Made by a program: the position numbers and the translations under genes
Notes under the pieces: generated by a model
What the model was told of the DNA's origin: nothing
The model's input: the letters and a program-made list of their open reading frames with translations, nothing else
Databases searched by the model: none
Source of the DNA: JAPUME01 sp027294185
GTDB taxonomy: Bacteria > Acidobacteriota > Terriglobia > UBA7540 > JAPUME01
Length of the DNA stretch: 64,000 nt
Assembly (NCBI GenBank): GCA_963555835.3
Contig: CAUVWZ020000002.1
Span: forward strand, 1,302,001-1,366,000
Reading direction: 5' to 3'
In this document: positions 27,061 through 36,325 of the stretch, piece after piece
How positions within the stretch are numbered: position 1 is the first letter of the stretch
Layout of the letters: every line of letters begins with the position of its first letter

Positions 27061-27507
27061 TTACGAGTCGGACGAGTCGGATACCGCTTCTTTTTTTGCC
27101 GGCTTGGACTTCAGGACCAGCACATCCTTGACGGTCCGCCGGCCCTTCCTCGAGCTGTAATAGACAACTACCATCATTCCGGGTTCGAGAGCCTTGAATT
27201 TCATTTTTTTCCCGGTAATCGTCCGAATGGCGGGACTGTTCTTGCAGGAAAAAATCTCGGTGGCTCTCCCTTCATCGGTTTGCAGGGTAATCAGCTTCCC
27301 CTTGGGTCGGATCGTAGTAAGGGTTCCGGTGAAGGCCTCGAGGCCCCGAGGTGTGGCCACGGTCTTGTCGCTGAGTGTGGTGATGTCATTACGGCCAAAT
27401 TGGCCCGCAAGGGGGACTTGGCTCGCAGCGATGAAAATGAATAAAAGAAGGAGGGAAGTACTCAACAAGCGAACAGATATAAACCTTGTTCCAGAATAGT
27501 GAAACAC
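27061..27507 (-). CDS. Exported protein of unknown function (148 aa)
   Basis: A signal peptide occupies about residues 1-34 (LLSTSLLLLFIFIAASQ). It is followed by a small domain rich in beta structure: GTLTTIRPKGKLITLQTDEGRATEIFSCKNSP, then MKFKALEPGMMVVVYYSSRKGRRTVKDVLVLK. This reads like an OB or SH3-like barrel. I do not recognise a named family. The gene ends 18 bases from the bshA start on the same strand, so it is upstream of bshA and may be co-transcribed. Confidence 0.65.
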   Translation of the reverse strand: MFHYSGTRFISVRLLSTSLLLLFIFIAASQVPLAGQFGRNDITTLSDKTVATPRGLEAFTGTLTTIRPKGKLITLQTDEGRATEIFSCKNSPAIRTITGKKMKFKALEPGMMVVVYYSSRKGRRTVKDVLVLKSKPAKKEAVSDSSDS

Positions 27508-27695
27508 GAAGCCACCTTAACGCATTAACTCAACCCCATCATAGGTCTCAGATGCATCCGGAGTCAAGCCGCAGAAAGCGGGGGGCCAAAAGGTCCTGTT
27601 GCCCCGAAAGGAGAGAAATGACGAGTAAAAATTGCCGGGGCGAAGCGTTCAAGGAAGGTTCTTCCCGAGAATAAAGGTCACTCCAGGGGCGAGGG

Positions 27696-28088
27696 TTAAC
27701 CTTCACTCTTTTCAAAAACGAGATCCGGTTCTCCCTCCGCTTCCTTGGAAGTCCGGCGGTGCCCATTCTCGTTCTTCTTGTACATGTACTTGACGACTCT
27801 TTTCATGATGAGCAGATTCGGTTGAGCGTTACGGTTCACCTTAAGGCAGTCCTTGTCGTACCACTCGATGATCCCGTGAATCTCCTCGCCACTTTCCAGA
27901 ACCACGACCATGGGAGTTCGGGACTGCATCTGCTTCAGATAGTAAAACGTCTCCGCATGAGTCTGCTCCGGGGGAGAGACGCGCTTCTTCACCTGGCGGG
28001 TGTTGATCTGGTCTTTGATCTCATGCAGGGAGGGACGAATCAGTTTGCGGTTCACAGCACACCTACTCTTTTCTTCCGGCGGGTCCAT
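27696..28088 (-). CDS. hfq: RNA chaperone Hfq (extended form)
   Basis: An Sm-fold RNA chaperone that helps sRNA-mRNA pairing. The core is in the middle: AETFYYLKQMQSRTPMVVVLESGEEIHGIIEWYDKDCLKV, then LLIMKRVVKYMYKK as the Sm2 motif (canonical Hfq has YKHA in that place). An N-terminal extension of about 45 residues (NRKLIRPSLHEIKDQ) and a charged C-terminal tail are typical of the acidobacterial form as I recall it. The start could also be the internal GTG at about residue 12. Confidence 0.85.
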   Translation of the reverse strand: MDPPEEKSRCAVNRKLIRPSLHEIKDQINTRQVKKRVSPPEQTHAETFYYLKQMQSRTPMVVVLESGEEIHGIIEWYDKDCLKVNRNAQPNLLIMKRVVKYMYKKNENGHRRTSKEAEGEPDLVFEKSEG

Positions 28089-28319
28089 TGAGCCGATTGT
28101 CGAATAGTTGTCGCATGGCAGATAGGAAAAACTTCAATCCGGCTGAGCTATATTATCCTTGGAACCTTTTTGTTGCTTCCTATGTAGGTTCTCTTCGAAG
28201 GATTGAGCCTGACTTGCTGTAGAGCTTAGCACCATCCTGTATATCTGGCAAGTATTTTGCCCTTGCCGAGCCCAACAGAGAGGAACATCGACGAGGAGGG
28301 GGGCGAATCCATCAATCCA

Positions 28320-29383
28320 TCAGCCGCGCAAGGGAGTGGACGCGACCTCCGCCGCCAGGGCATCGAAGCCGAGTTGCTGGTTCATGTTGCGGATCTGCTC
28401 GCGGTGAGCCCGATCCAGTCCCTGGCTGACCTGCGAAATCCAGGCGAGGTTCACGCGCTCCGCCCAACGACGGAGACGGGCGGCCAAATCGAGATTCGAG
28501 ATTTCGCCTTCCTCGCCCCTCGTGCGCAGAATCAGAAGATCGCGCAGCAAGGAGTAAGCAATACTCAGATTGGCCTCAAAATTTTCCCGGTCCTTCGCCA
28601 GAACCTCCGTCGTGCGGAAAAGCGAATTCCAATCTCTGGAGGAGAGACAAAACTCAAAGAAGGCGAGCCAACTCTCCCGGCGCCGCCGGTAGTCCTCCAG
28701 GTCGAATGCGCGAGCTTTCCCCAGGCTCCCCCCAAAAGCCTGGCCGCCAGGTGGCGCTCCGTTGGCTTCAGCTCCGTTTCGCGTTTCAGGAAATCCTGAA
28801 TCTCCTTCTCCTCCAGCGCGCGGAAGATCACTCGCGTGCAGCGCGAACGGATGGTCGCCCGAAGCGCAGATGCGTTGGGGCACACGAGGATAAACAGAGT
28901 CGTCGCGGGAGGCTCCTCCAGAACCTTCAGCAATCGATCCACTCCGGCCCAATGAATCCGGTGCGCATCGTTCAGAATGAAAACGCGCCGGGAAAATTCA
29001 AAAGGTTTCGCGTAGGCCTCGGAGACTGCCTTTTCAATTTGCGAGGTCAGGATAAATTGTCCCAGCGGTTCGACCAGTTGAACGTCGAAGTAAACCAGAT
29101 TTTCAGCTCTACGCGCGCTGTCTTTCGCCGCCCTTCGCCGCTCCAGGTCTTCAGCGGTAAGACTCAGCATCTCGGAAGTTTTCCTGCACGCCCGGCATTC
29201 GCCGCAAAAGTCATTCTTCTCCCGCTCGCAATGGAGCGCATGGGCCAGCATCTTGGCGAAGGTCAACTTGCCCACACCCTCCGGGCCGGCAAAAAGCAGC
29301 GCCGAAGGCAGACGGTCGCGGGCAAGCATGTGTCGAAGAGAATCGACAGCTTCCCGATTGCCGATGAAATCTTTGAAACTCAT
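28320..29383 (-). CDS. holB: DNA polymerase III delta' subunit, frameshifted at a G-run
   Basis: Clamp-loader subunit. The N-terminal frame (29383 down) gives GPEGVGKLTFAK (P-loop), the zinc cysteines CGECRAC, and the conserved LLKVLEEPPATTLFIL and SRCTRV blocks. After ARLLGG the zero frame runs into a meaningless tail that ends at 28565. The -1 frame continues the family sequence: SLGKARAFDLEDYRRRRESW to the stop at 28320. The switch is at a run of six C (28728-28733; six G in the coding strand). One more G would restore a single 354-residue protein. It overlaps tmk by 4 bases (ATGA), the usual arrangement. It may be a real mutation, an assembly error, or slippage. Confidence 0.88.
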
Positions 29384-30060
29384 CGCTTCTTTTTCCCCGT
29401 CCTCCGCGAAGCGCCGGCTCGCCGGAGCAGCGCATCCACACGGCGGCGCAACTCCTCCTGAAGCTCGCCGACCCCCCGACCCGCTTTGATCAGCTTCACC
29501 CGTCGCGGCTCACGCCGGGCGATGGCACGGTAGCCCGCCTGCACGCGGCGGTGGAAAGCTACAGCCTCCGCCTCAAACCTGCCTCGGGTGGAGTTACGCC
29601 GTGTCTCCCGCGCGCGTGCCCGTCGAAGACTCTCAGCCGGGTCCACCAGCAGGACAAACGTCAGGTCCGGCTTCAATCGCCCACATACGGCGCGTTCGAA
29701 TTGATCAACCGCCGCCCGGCCCAGCTTTCGACCGTAACCCTGATAGGCCATCGAGGCGTCGCTGAACCGGTCGCTCAGTACCCACTGGCCCGCCGCCAGC
29801 GCCGGTTCGATCACCTCGCGGATATGCTGCGCTCGTGCCGCATAGAACAGCGCCAGCTCGGCCATCGCGTCAAGCTTCGAAGTCTTCCCGCTTAAAAGGA
29901 TACGACGGATGCGGTCGCCGAGGCGTGTTCCTCCCGGCTCATAGGTAACTTTCAACTTTACACCGCGCGACCTGAGGTAACGCACCAGCCGCGGGAGCTG
30001 CGTGCTCTTGCCGCTGCCGTCGATGCCTTCCAGGGTGATGAATTTTCCGCGCTGTCTCAA
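29380..30060 (-). CDS. tmk: Thymidylate kinase
   Basis: 226 residues converting dTMP to dTDP. The P-loop is GIDGSGKSTQ (about 11-20), DRF/DASMAYQG is present at about 96-106, and the dTMP-binding EPGGTRLGDRIR follows the first strand. A C-terminal basic tail (RRTGKKKR) extends beyond the family core. It overlaps holB by 4 bases and is translated just before it. Confidence 0.95.
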   Translation of the reverse strand: MRQRGKFITLEGIDGSGKSTQLPRLVRYLRSRGVKLKVTYEPGGTRLGDRIRRILLSGKTSKLDAMAELALFYAARAQHIREVIEPALAAGQWVLSDRFSDASMAYQGYGRKLGRAAVDQFERAVCGRLKPDLTFVLLVDPAESLRRARARETRRNSTRGRFEAEAVAFHRRVQAGYRAIARREPRRVKLIKAGRGVGELQEELRRRVDALLRRAGASRRTGKKKR

Positions 30061-30476
30061 AGAGCAACCTGCGGTCTCTTTTAGGAATTCAAATGAGGTG
30101 GACCGGCTTCTATCCTAATTCGGCAAGTGGTTTTCAGGCAAGTCCGGAGTCCGGGAGGAAGGATGATTCATTCTCGCGCGATGTGGGTGGACTTCCTATC
30201 GGAACGCAGCGGCGAGTTCCTCGTGTTTTCCTCGGCGCCTTGCACATCAGGGGCACGCCACCTGATTGGAGACGTAAAGTCGCCGCACCACCGTAGCGCA
30301 CGGCTTCAGCCGGGCACGTCGTCCATCATTCAACATTCAACTTTCAACATTCAACTTTCCACTTTCAACATTCGAGCTGCCACCCTGGCCTGTCCCAGCG
30401 AACCAGGGAGAGCGGCGCACCTTTTCCACGTATGTCAGTGCCGCCCTTAAGGGCAGCGCCACGGTGGGCAAATTCT
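30061..30476. other. Intergenic region with short A/T repeats
   Basis: About 415 bases between tmk and the aquaporin gene. It contains the repetitive stretch at 30327-30373 and otherwise nothing recognised. Short open frames here are repeat-derived. Confidence 0.4.
30327..30373. repeat. Degenerate short tandem repeat (CAACATT/CAACTTT)
   Basis: Units of 7 bases alternate between CAACATT and CAACTTT with one substitution (CCACTTT), about six units. The tract is simple-sequence DNA, unlike its GC-rich surroundings, and is not coding in any frame with support. Confidence 0.7.
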
Positions 30477-31307
30477 CTAGGAACCGTTTTCGGGCAGGAA
30501 CCGGTTGACGCCTTTTTGGTAAATCAAGGCTCCGAGGAGAGCCCCGATGATGGGAGCAACAATATAGAGCCACCACTCGTTGCCGCGCGGGCCGGGGAAG
30601 GCAATGCCGCCGTAGCCGATCAGCCACCCGAACAGGCGCGGGCCGAAGTCGCGCGCCGGGTTGATGGCGGCCATGGTGGCCGAGGCACCGATGCCGATCA
30701 TGGTCATCACGGTCAGGCCGATGAAGTACGGCGCCAGGTTCGACTTGGGCGCGAGCGAGTTGCGTTCGTTCGTCACGGCCAGGATGACGATCACAAGCAG
30801 CGCCGTCATCACCACTTCCAGCAGAAACGCTGAGCCGGTGGAAACGCGCGCGAAGGCCGCCTGGTCGGTGCCGAACATGGCCGGGTTCGGGTAGAAGCAG
30901 GAGAAGATCATCATCAGCTTCTGGCTGCCGGCTGCGCCCACCTCAAGGCCCTCCTTCGCGGCTGCGGCGGCGAACATCCCGCTCCAGCCCAGGTAAATGG
31001 TTACGGCAGCCGTGAATGCTCCCGCCACCTGAGAGATGGCGTAGGGAGCCAGTCGACCGGCGGGCATCTTTCCCAGCGCCGCCATGGCCACGCTCACCGC
31101 CGGGTTGAGGTGCGCGCCTGAGATGGCTCCCACCACGTAGACGGCAAGCACGACGCCCATCCCCCACATCAGGGCCACACCGGCCAGGTCATACGCCCCG
31201 GCAAAGACCGCCACGGCAATGGCGGTGTCCCCCAGGAAAACCAGAATGAAGGTGCCGATGAACTCAGCCATGCACTGGCTGATCAAGGAAGGAGGATTCT
31301 GCTGCAT
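30477..31307 (-). CDS. MIP family channel (aquaporin/glycerol facilitator)
   Basis: 276 residues with six transmembrane helices and the two half-helices carrying NPA boxes: SGAHLNPAVSVAM (about 62-74) and AAINPARDFGPRL (about 213-225). The residue after the second NPA is Arg, as in all aquaporins, followed by Asp as in glycerol-type (GlpF) channels, so it probably conducts glycerol and water. A long loop (about 105-150) lies between TM3 and TM4. It is monocistronic and divergent from yggS. Confidence 0.9.
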   Translation of the reverse strand: MQQNPPSLISQCMAEFIGTFILVFLGDTAIAVAVFAGAYDLAGVALMWGMGVVLAVYVVGAISGAHLNPAVSVAMAALGKMPAGRLAPYAISQVAGAFTAAVTIYLGWSGMFAAAAAKEGLEVGAAGSQKLMMIFSCFYPNPAMFGTDQAAFARVSTGSAFLLEVVMTALLVIVILAVTNERNSLAPKSNLAPYFIGLTVMTMIGIGASATMAAINPARDFGPRLFGWLIGYGGIAFPGPRGNEWWLYIVAPIIGALLGALIYQKGVNRFLPENGS

Positions 31308-31500
31308 AGGTTCCTCTCCACGCTACGAATTTTTGCTTATGAGTGGTAGAAAACTCGACCCGGAGACAGCATTCTGCCACAGAATGCACGTAAAGCCCAA
31401 CAGATTGATGATTGCACGCCGCCTTCGCTGCCGGGGAGTGCTAGAATGAGACTCATTGTTTGCAGGCAACATTCAAACTTTCATAACCATTTGATTCGTC

Positions 31501-32193
31501 TTGATTCGTGAAAACATAAACAGAGTTCAGGAGCGGATTGCCGCCGCGTGCGAGCGTGCAGGCAGGCAACCGCTATCCGTCACGCTGGTGGCGGTCTCAA
31601 AAACCTTCCCTGCCGAAAAGGTCCGCGAGGCCTACGAGTGCGGGCTGCGGCGGTTCGGCGAAAACCGCGTGCAGGAGGCGGAAGGCAAAGTCGCCGAACT
31701 CCGGGACCTCGGCATCGAATGGCACCTGGTCGGGCACCTGCAATCCAACAAAGCCGGGAAAGCCGCGGAAATCTTCCAGTACGTCGAATCGCTCGACGCT
31801 TTGAAGACGGCCGAAAAACTCAATCAGGGGCGAGAATCGAGCGCTGAACCTCTCCTCGTGCTCCTGCAAGTCGATTTGGGCCGCGAGGAGACGAAGTTCG
31901 GAATACCACGAGAAGATGTTTTGGATCTGGCTCGGAAGGTATCGGAGCTTCCCCGCCTGCGCATCCGCGGTCTGATGACCATGCCGCCATACTCCGAGGA
32001 CCCCGAGCAGGCGCGTCCCTATTTTCGAAACCTGCGCGAGCTGGCGGAATCGATCTCCCGGCAGAAACTTTCGAATGTCTCCATGGAAGTGCTCTCGATG
32101 GGTATGAGCCACGATTTCGAGGTCGCCATCGAAGAAGGGTCCACGATGGTGCGGGTGGGGACGGCCATCTTCGGTTCCAGAAGCGCCCGATGA
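31501..32193 (+). CDS. yggS: YggS/PLPBP family pyridoxal phosphate-binding protein
   Basis: 230 residues of the alanine-racemase-like TIM-barrel fold. The PLP lysine is in LVAVSKTFPAE (about 30-40), then GENRVQEAEGK, WHLVGHLQSNK and the phosphate-binding GMSHDFEVAIEEGSTMVRVGTAIFG. YggS proteins buffer PLP in the cytoplasm. The start is taken as TTG at 31501; no ATG lies upstream in frame. It begins a plus-strand run with DUF167, a symporter and M24. Confidence 0.92.
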   Translation: MIRENINRVQERIAAACERAGRQPLSVTLVAVSKTFPAEKVREAYECGLRRFGENRVQEAEGKVAELRDLGIEWHLVGHLQSNKAGKAAEIFQYVESLDALKTAEKLNQGRESSAEPLLVLLQVDLGREETKFGIPREDVLDLARKVSELPRLRIRGLMTMPPYSEDPEQARPYFRNLRELAESISRQKLSNVSMEVLSMGMSHDFEVAIEEGSTMVRVGTAIFGSRSAR

Positions 32194-32264
32194 TCTCTAT
32201 ATTATATTGATCTGAATTCATTCTTGTTGCACGCCCGTGGTAGAGCTAATCTAGACCTCCGTCC

Positions 32265-32573
32265 ATGAGGCAGCCGAGATTCGAATTTCAAGCCGAAGGG
32301 GGAAAAGTTACCTTTTGGCTTCGAGTTCAGCCTCGCGCGCGCCGGGAACGGCTGATGGCCGACCCTCAGGGGCAACTTCGGCTGCAAGTGACGGCCCCGC
32401 CCGCTGAGGGTCGGGCGAACGAAGCCTGCGTACGTTATCTTGCGCGAAGCCTGCGCCTGCCCGCCTCCGCGATTGAAATCGTGACGGGACATCGCTCGGC
32501 CCGGAAGTTGCTGCGCATAACAGGCCGCTCGGCCCTGAAGACCCTCGAGGGTCTTCAGGCTCTGATCGGATAG
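32265..32573 (+). CDS. DUF167 (YggU) family protein
   Basis: 102 residues with the family core VQPRARRERLMAD, LRLQVTAPPAEGRANEA and VTGHRSARKLLRI. YggU-like proteins are small alpha/beta proteins of unknown biochemical function, often beside yggS, as here (71 bases downstream). The next gene starts 7 bases after its stop. Confidence 0.88.
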   Translation: MRQPRFEFQAEGGKVTFWLRVQPRARRERLMADPQGQLRLQVTAPPAEGRANEACVRYLARSLRLPASAIEIVTGHRSARKLLRITGRSALKTLEGLQALIG

Positions 32574-32580
32574 CCCGACT

Positions 32581-34050
32581 ATGATCTATGGTGTTGTATT
32601 ACTGGCGATACTGGCGGTGATGCTGGCGGTCGGCATCCGGCAGGCGCGGAAGGTAAAAACATCGGCGGATTTCCTGGTGGCGGGGCGGCGGTTGTCGGTC
32701 CCGGTCCTGGTGGCAACGCTGCTCTGCTCCTGGATCGGCGCCGGGAGCCTGTTCGCCGGAGCGGAATTCGCTTTCAAGGAAGGGTTGGCATCACTGTGGC
32801 TGCCCGCAGGTGGCTGGGCGGGGCTGGTAGTGATCTACTTCCTGGCCGGGCGGGCTCGCAAATTTGCCCAGTTCACGATTCCTGACCTGCTTGAGACGCG
32901 CTACGGGACCGGGGCGCGAGTGATGGGGACGCTGTGCATCATCGTCTCCTATACGGCAATCGTCAGTTATCAATTCAAGGCCGGGGGAAGAATTCTCCAA
33001 CTCGCTTTTGGAATCGGCGAAGAACGGGGAATGCTGATCGTTGCGTGCTTCGTGATCGCCTTCACCGCCATGGCCGGAATGTCTTCGGTGGCCTACGTGG
33101 ATTTGGTCGTGGGGACGGTGATCACGGTCGGTTGCCTGTTCATGTTCCCCGCCCTGCTCGACTCGGCGGGAGGATGGAGCGGAGTTCAGCAGTCGCTTCC
33201 GGCAAGCCACTTCACCCTGTTCGGGACGATGAGCGCGTTCGAGGCGCTGGGCTACTTCCTCCCCGTCTTTATGCTGCTGCTCGGCAACCAGAGCATGTAC
33301 CAGAAATTTTTTGCCGCCCGCTCGGAGCGCGACGCCCGGCTTTCAGTAATGGGGTGGATCGCGGGGACCCTGTTCCTCGAGACCGCCATCGTGGGGCTGG
33401 CCATCGTGGGCGGGACGCTTTCGCGGGAGAGCATCGAGCAGGGGCTGTTGCCCTCCTGGAGCATCATTCCCCACGCGGCGCGGTATGGGGTCGTTCCCTG
33501 GATCGGAGCTTTTTTCCTGGGCGCCGTATTCGCCAAGGTCATCTCGACCGGGAACAATTACCTCTTCTCTCCCGCCACCAATGTGGTGCACGATGTCTAC
33601 CGGCGGTTCATCAACCCGCAGGCGAACGACCGCACGGTGATCGCGGCCTCAAGGGCCACGGTGGTGGTGTTGGGCATTCTGGCGTACCTGCAGGGATTCC
33701 AGGCCTCCGTACTGGAAACCGCAGTTTACGCCTATGATGTTTATGGAGCCGGAATCACGCCGGTTGTTCTGGCGGCCTTTTTCTGGAAACGTGCCACCGC
33801 CGCCGGGGGCCTGGCCTCGATTCTTGCCGGCACCTTTGTGTCGGTCGCCTGGAAAATCCTCGCCGCCTTCGCTCCTGAGGCGGGGGCGGCGTCCACTCCG
33901 CTCGAGACACTGAGCGCGTGGGCCGGAGACATTCCGATGATCTTCCCGGCACTGGCGGCATCGCTCGCCTGTCTGATTTTCGTGAGCCTCCTCACGCGCC
34001 CGCCTGAAGAAAAGCGGTGGAAACCTTTCTTCAGCTCGGGTGATAATTGA
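32581..34050 (+). CDS. Sodium:solute symporter family protein
   Basis: 489 residues with about thirteen transmembrane helices and the SSS family layout: ADFLVAGRRLSVPVLVATLLCSWIGAGS near the start, FTIPDLLETRYG, and GNNYLFSPATN around 320. It is likely a sodium-coupled importer; the substrate is unknown. It is 7 bases from the DUF167 stop, so both are on one transcript, and 61 bases before the M24 peptidase gene. Confidence 0.9.
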   Translation: MIYGVVLLAILAVMLAVGIRQARKVKTSADFLVAGRRLSVPVLVATLLCSWIGAGSLFAGAEFAFKEGLASLWLPAGGWAGLVVIYFLAGRARKFAQFTIPDLLETRYGTGARVMGTLCIIVSYTAIVSYQFKAGGRILQLAFGIGEERGMLIVACFVIAFTAMAGMSSVAYVDLVVGTVITVGCLFMFPALLDSAGGWSGVQQSLPASHFTLFGTMSAFEALGYFLPVFMLLLGNQSMYQKFFAARSERDARLSVMGWIAGTLFLETAIVGLAIVGGTLSRESIEQGLLPSWSIIPHAARYGVVPWIGAFFLGAVFAKVISTGNNYLFSPATNVVHDVYRRFINPQANDRTVIAASRATVVVLGILAYLQGFQASVLETAVYAYDVYGAGITPVVLAAFFWKRATAAGGLASILAGTFVSVAWKILAAFAPEAGAASTPLETLSAWAGDIPMIFPALAASLACLIFVSLLTRPPEEKRWKPFFSSGDN

Positions 34051-34111
34051 GAGAACGTCCGCTTAGAATCGTGCTCTCGCTTGAGAGGGAATTCGATAAG
34101 GAAACAAACCT

Positions 34112-35290
34112 ATGGAATTGAAAGCGATTCAGAGAGCCATCCGAAAACAGGACTTCGACGGCTGGCTTTTCTACGACCACCACCACCGAGACTCGATCGC
34201 CTATCAGGTGCTGGGTCTGCCGAAGTCGATGTGCACCCGCCGCTGGTACTATCTGATTCCCATGAAAGGGACCCCTTCGAAGCTCGTACACCGCATTGAG
34301 GAGAACAAGCTGGACAGCTTGCCGGGCACGAAGTTCGTCTATTCGAGTTGGGAAGAGCAGCATGAGCTGCTGCGAAAGATTTTGTCCGGGAAGCGTCGGG
34401 TCGCCATGCAGTACTCTCCGATGAACGATATCCCTTACGTGGGGCTGGTGGACTGCGGAACGGTGGAGCTGGTGAGAAGTTTCGGCCCCGAGGTCCACTC
34501 CTCGGCCGACCTGGTTCAGAATTTCGAAGCCCGTTGGTCGCCCGAGGGGCTGGCCGCTCACCGGGCAGCCGGAAAGGTGGTCCACAAGGTCATCCGGCAG
34601 GCTTTTGCGGCCATCAAACGGAGCATCGAAGAGAAGCATCCGCTCACAGAATATGAATTGCAGAGGCACATGGCGGAGTGGTTCGTGGTGGATGAAATTG
34701 AATCGAGTGACGCTCCGATTGTGGCCGTCAACGCCCACTCGGGCGACCCGCACTACTCGCCCCGTGAGGAAGGCTCACCCTCAATCGGAAGGGGAGACTT
34801 TGTCCTGCTCGACGTCTGGGGAAAGCAGAAATTCTCCGATGCCGTCTACTTCGACATCACCTGGACGGGCTATGTAGGGGATAGCGTTCCCGACAAATAC
34901 CGGGAAATATTCGATGTGGTTCGTGAAGCCAGGGACCGCGCTGTGAGCTTCATTCAGAAGGGGGTCCGCAAAGGCAAGACGGTCTACGGTTGGGAAGTCG
35001 ACGACGTGGCGCGCAAAATCATCTCGGAGAAGGGCTACGGGCCCTATTTCCTCCACCGCACCGGCCACTCGATCGGCCGTGAAGTCCACGGCAACGGGGC
35101 CAACATGGATAATTTTGAAACCCGCGACGGTCGGCGCATCGTGCCCGGGACCGGCTTTTCCATTGAACCCGGAATCTACCTGCGCGACTTCGGAGTCCGC
35201 ACCGAGGTGAATGTCCATGTCAGTGAAAACGACGCCGAGGTGACGGGAGAGTTGCAGCAGGCCGTTGTGCCGATTCTTGCCGGAGATTGA
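34112..35290 (+). CDS. M24 family metallopeptidase (Xaa-Pro aminopeptidase-like)
   Basis: 392 residues with a creatinase-like N-terminal domain and a pita-bread C-terminal domain. All five metal ligands are visible: Asp in LLDVWGK, Asp in VYFDITW, His in HRTGHSIG, Glu in SIEPGIYL and Glu in RTEVNVHV. It is therefore an active-looking dinuclear metal peptidase. It follows the symporter, which could bring in peptides or products. It overlaps the long reading of the next gene by four bases. Confidence 0.9.
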   Translation: MELKAIQRAIRKQDFDGWLFYDHHHRDSIAYQVLGLPKSMCTRRWYYLIPMKGTPSKLVHRIEENKLDSLPGTKFVYSSWEEQHELLRKILSGKRRVAMQYSPMNDIPYVGLVDCGTVELVRSFGPEVHSSADLVQNFEARWSPEGLAAHRAAGKVVHKVIRQAFAAIKRSIEEKHPLTEYELQRHMAEWFVVDEIESSDAPIVAVNAHSGDPHYSPREEGSPSIGRGDFVLLDVWGKQKFSDAVYFDITWTGYVGDSVPDKYREIFDVVREARDRAVSFIQKGVRKGKTVYGWEVDDVARKIISEKGYGPYFLHRTGHSIGREVHGNGANMDNFETRDGRRIVPGTGFSIEPGIYLRDFGVRTEVNVHVSENDAEVTGELQQAVVPILAGD

Positions 35291-35355
35291 GGAAATATGT
35301 TAGTTTGAAATTCCCGGCCCAACGCCCCCCCGGCGGGCGGACCGATAAGGAGCGG

Positions 35356-35799
35356 ATGGAAAATCAGGCAGAAACGATGAATGCCCCGGAAGATGCTCGA
35401 ACGGCGGAATCTCCGGCCAGACCCAGGCGTTCGCCGGGAGATATAGCCCGGTTGTGCGTTTCAGCCTGGCTGCTACCCGGGCTGGGGCACCTGCTGCTTG
35501 GACGCCGATGGCGGGCGCTGCTGCTCTTCGCCTCTATCATCAGCATGTTCCTGCTGGGCCTCACCATGCAGGGTGAGTTTTTTAAGTTCGGCTCGAACCA
35601 CTGGCTGCGGACGCTTGGATGCCTTGGGGAATGGTCGGTGGGTTTGGCCTTGCCCGTATCGCTCTGGTTCGACTATGGCGGCGGCGACCCCTTTTTCGTC
35701 AGTTCCGATTACGGGACGGCATTCCTGGTGGCAGCCGGCATGTTGAATATCCTCTGTATTCTGGATGTTTTTGATATTGCGATGGAGAGAAAACCCTAA
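35356..35799 (+). CDS. Membrane protein, DUF6677-like
   Basis: About 147 residues. The start ATG at 35356 has AAGGAG six bases upstream, which is better than an in-frame start at 35287 overlapping the M24 gene. A polar N-terminus is followed by three to four transmembrane segments (LPGLGHLLLGRRWRALLLFASI, then two more). The short GLGHLLLGRRWRA segment recalls TM2/DUF6677 proteins. Function is unknown. Confidence 0.7.
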   Translation: MENQAETMNAPEDARTAESPARPRRSPGDIARLCVSAWLLPGLGHLLLGRRWRALLLFASIISMFLLGLTMQGEFFKFGSNHWLRTLGCLGEWSVGLALPVSLWFDYGGGDPFFVSSDYGTAFLVAAGMLNILCILDVFDIAMERKP

Positions 35800-35811
35800 A
35801 GGGGAGCGAGC

Positions 35812-35988
35812 ATGAAGATTCCTCATCTTCCCGCGATGCTGCTATTTGCCTTTTTCGTATCCGTCGTATTCGGCGTACTGGGCCGGGATACGCCCCGGGA
35901 TCGGCTGATTTACGGCGTCAAAGTCTTTTTCGCCTTTCTGGCCATAGCCCTGGGCCTGGGCTGGCTGATGTATCCAATCCCGCCTTAG
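35812..35988 (+). CDS. Small membrane protein (58 aa)
   Basis: A short gene with a good ribosome site (GGGGAG) eight bases before the ATG. The product MKIPHLPAMLLFAFFVSV has one transmembrane helix, then a polar turn GRDTPRDRLIYG, then a second helix ending GLGWLMYPIPP. It starts 12 bases after the stop of the DUF6677-like gene and is probably co-translated with it. The two could form a complex. It is shorter than typical annotation cut-offs. Confidence 0.75.
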   Translation: MKIPHLPAMLLFAFFVSVVFGVLGRDTPRDRLIYGVKVFFAFLAIALGLGWLMYPIPP

Positions 35989-36034
35989 GTACGGGTGGGG
36001 TCAGGTAGATGACCCTCCGGCACGCTTCTGCCGA

Positions 36035-36325
36035 CTACTGCTGGTTGTAGCCGACGATGTCCGCGCTCACTCCCCGTAGAATCCGTCCCTTGTCGGGCGC
36101 ATTTCGGTCGAGCTTGGTCGCATCAGCAATCTTCTGCACCAGGATTCTGTACTTCTGGAATTCGCACTCCTCGGGCAGCAAGAGCATATCACTCTGGAAA
36201 AGTTCGCCGAATCGGACCTGTTTAGCCTCAAGATCCACCTCCGGGTCGATGACCCGTGCCACCAACCGATCCTCCTGGTAGACGGCATCCGCCTCCCGCC
36301 CTTCTTTCTCATTCGCGTTCGACAT
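36035..36325 (-). CDS. Protein of unknown function (96 aa)
   Basis: An AGGAGGT ribosome site lies 11 bases upstream of the ATG on the minus strand, which supports expression. The protein is acidic and helical (MSNANEKEGREADAVYQEDR, then KQVRFGELFQSDMLLLPEECEFQKYRILVQKIAD). No family is recognised. It is convergent with the preceding membrane protein genes. Confidence 0.6.
   Translation of the reverse strand: MSNANEKEGREADAVYQEDRLVARVIDPEVDLEAKQVRFGELFQSDMLLLPEECEFQKYRILVQKIADATKLDRNAPDKGRILRGVSADIVGYNQQ

Noticed and set aside
9766..27444. Several long open frames antisense to bshB1, the transglutaminase gene, moxR and bshA
   Set aside because: They mirror GC-rich genes with clear family motifs on the other strand and show only low-complexity R/H/Q-rich sequence.
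28320..28952. Separate gene downstream of holB
   Set aside because: Its useful part is the C-terminal half of delta' in the -1 frame. The first 70 residues are nonsense in that frame.
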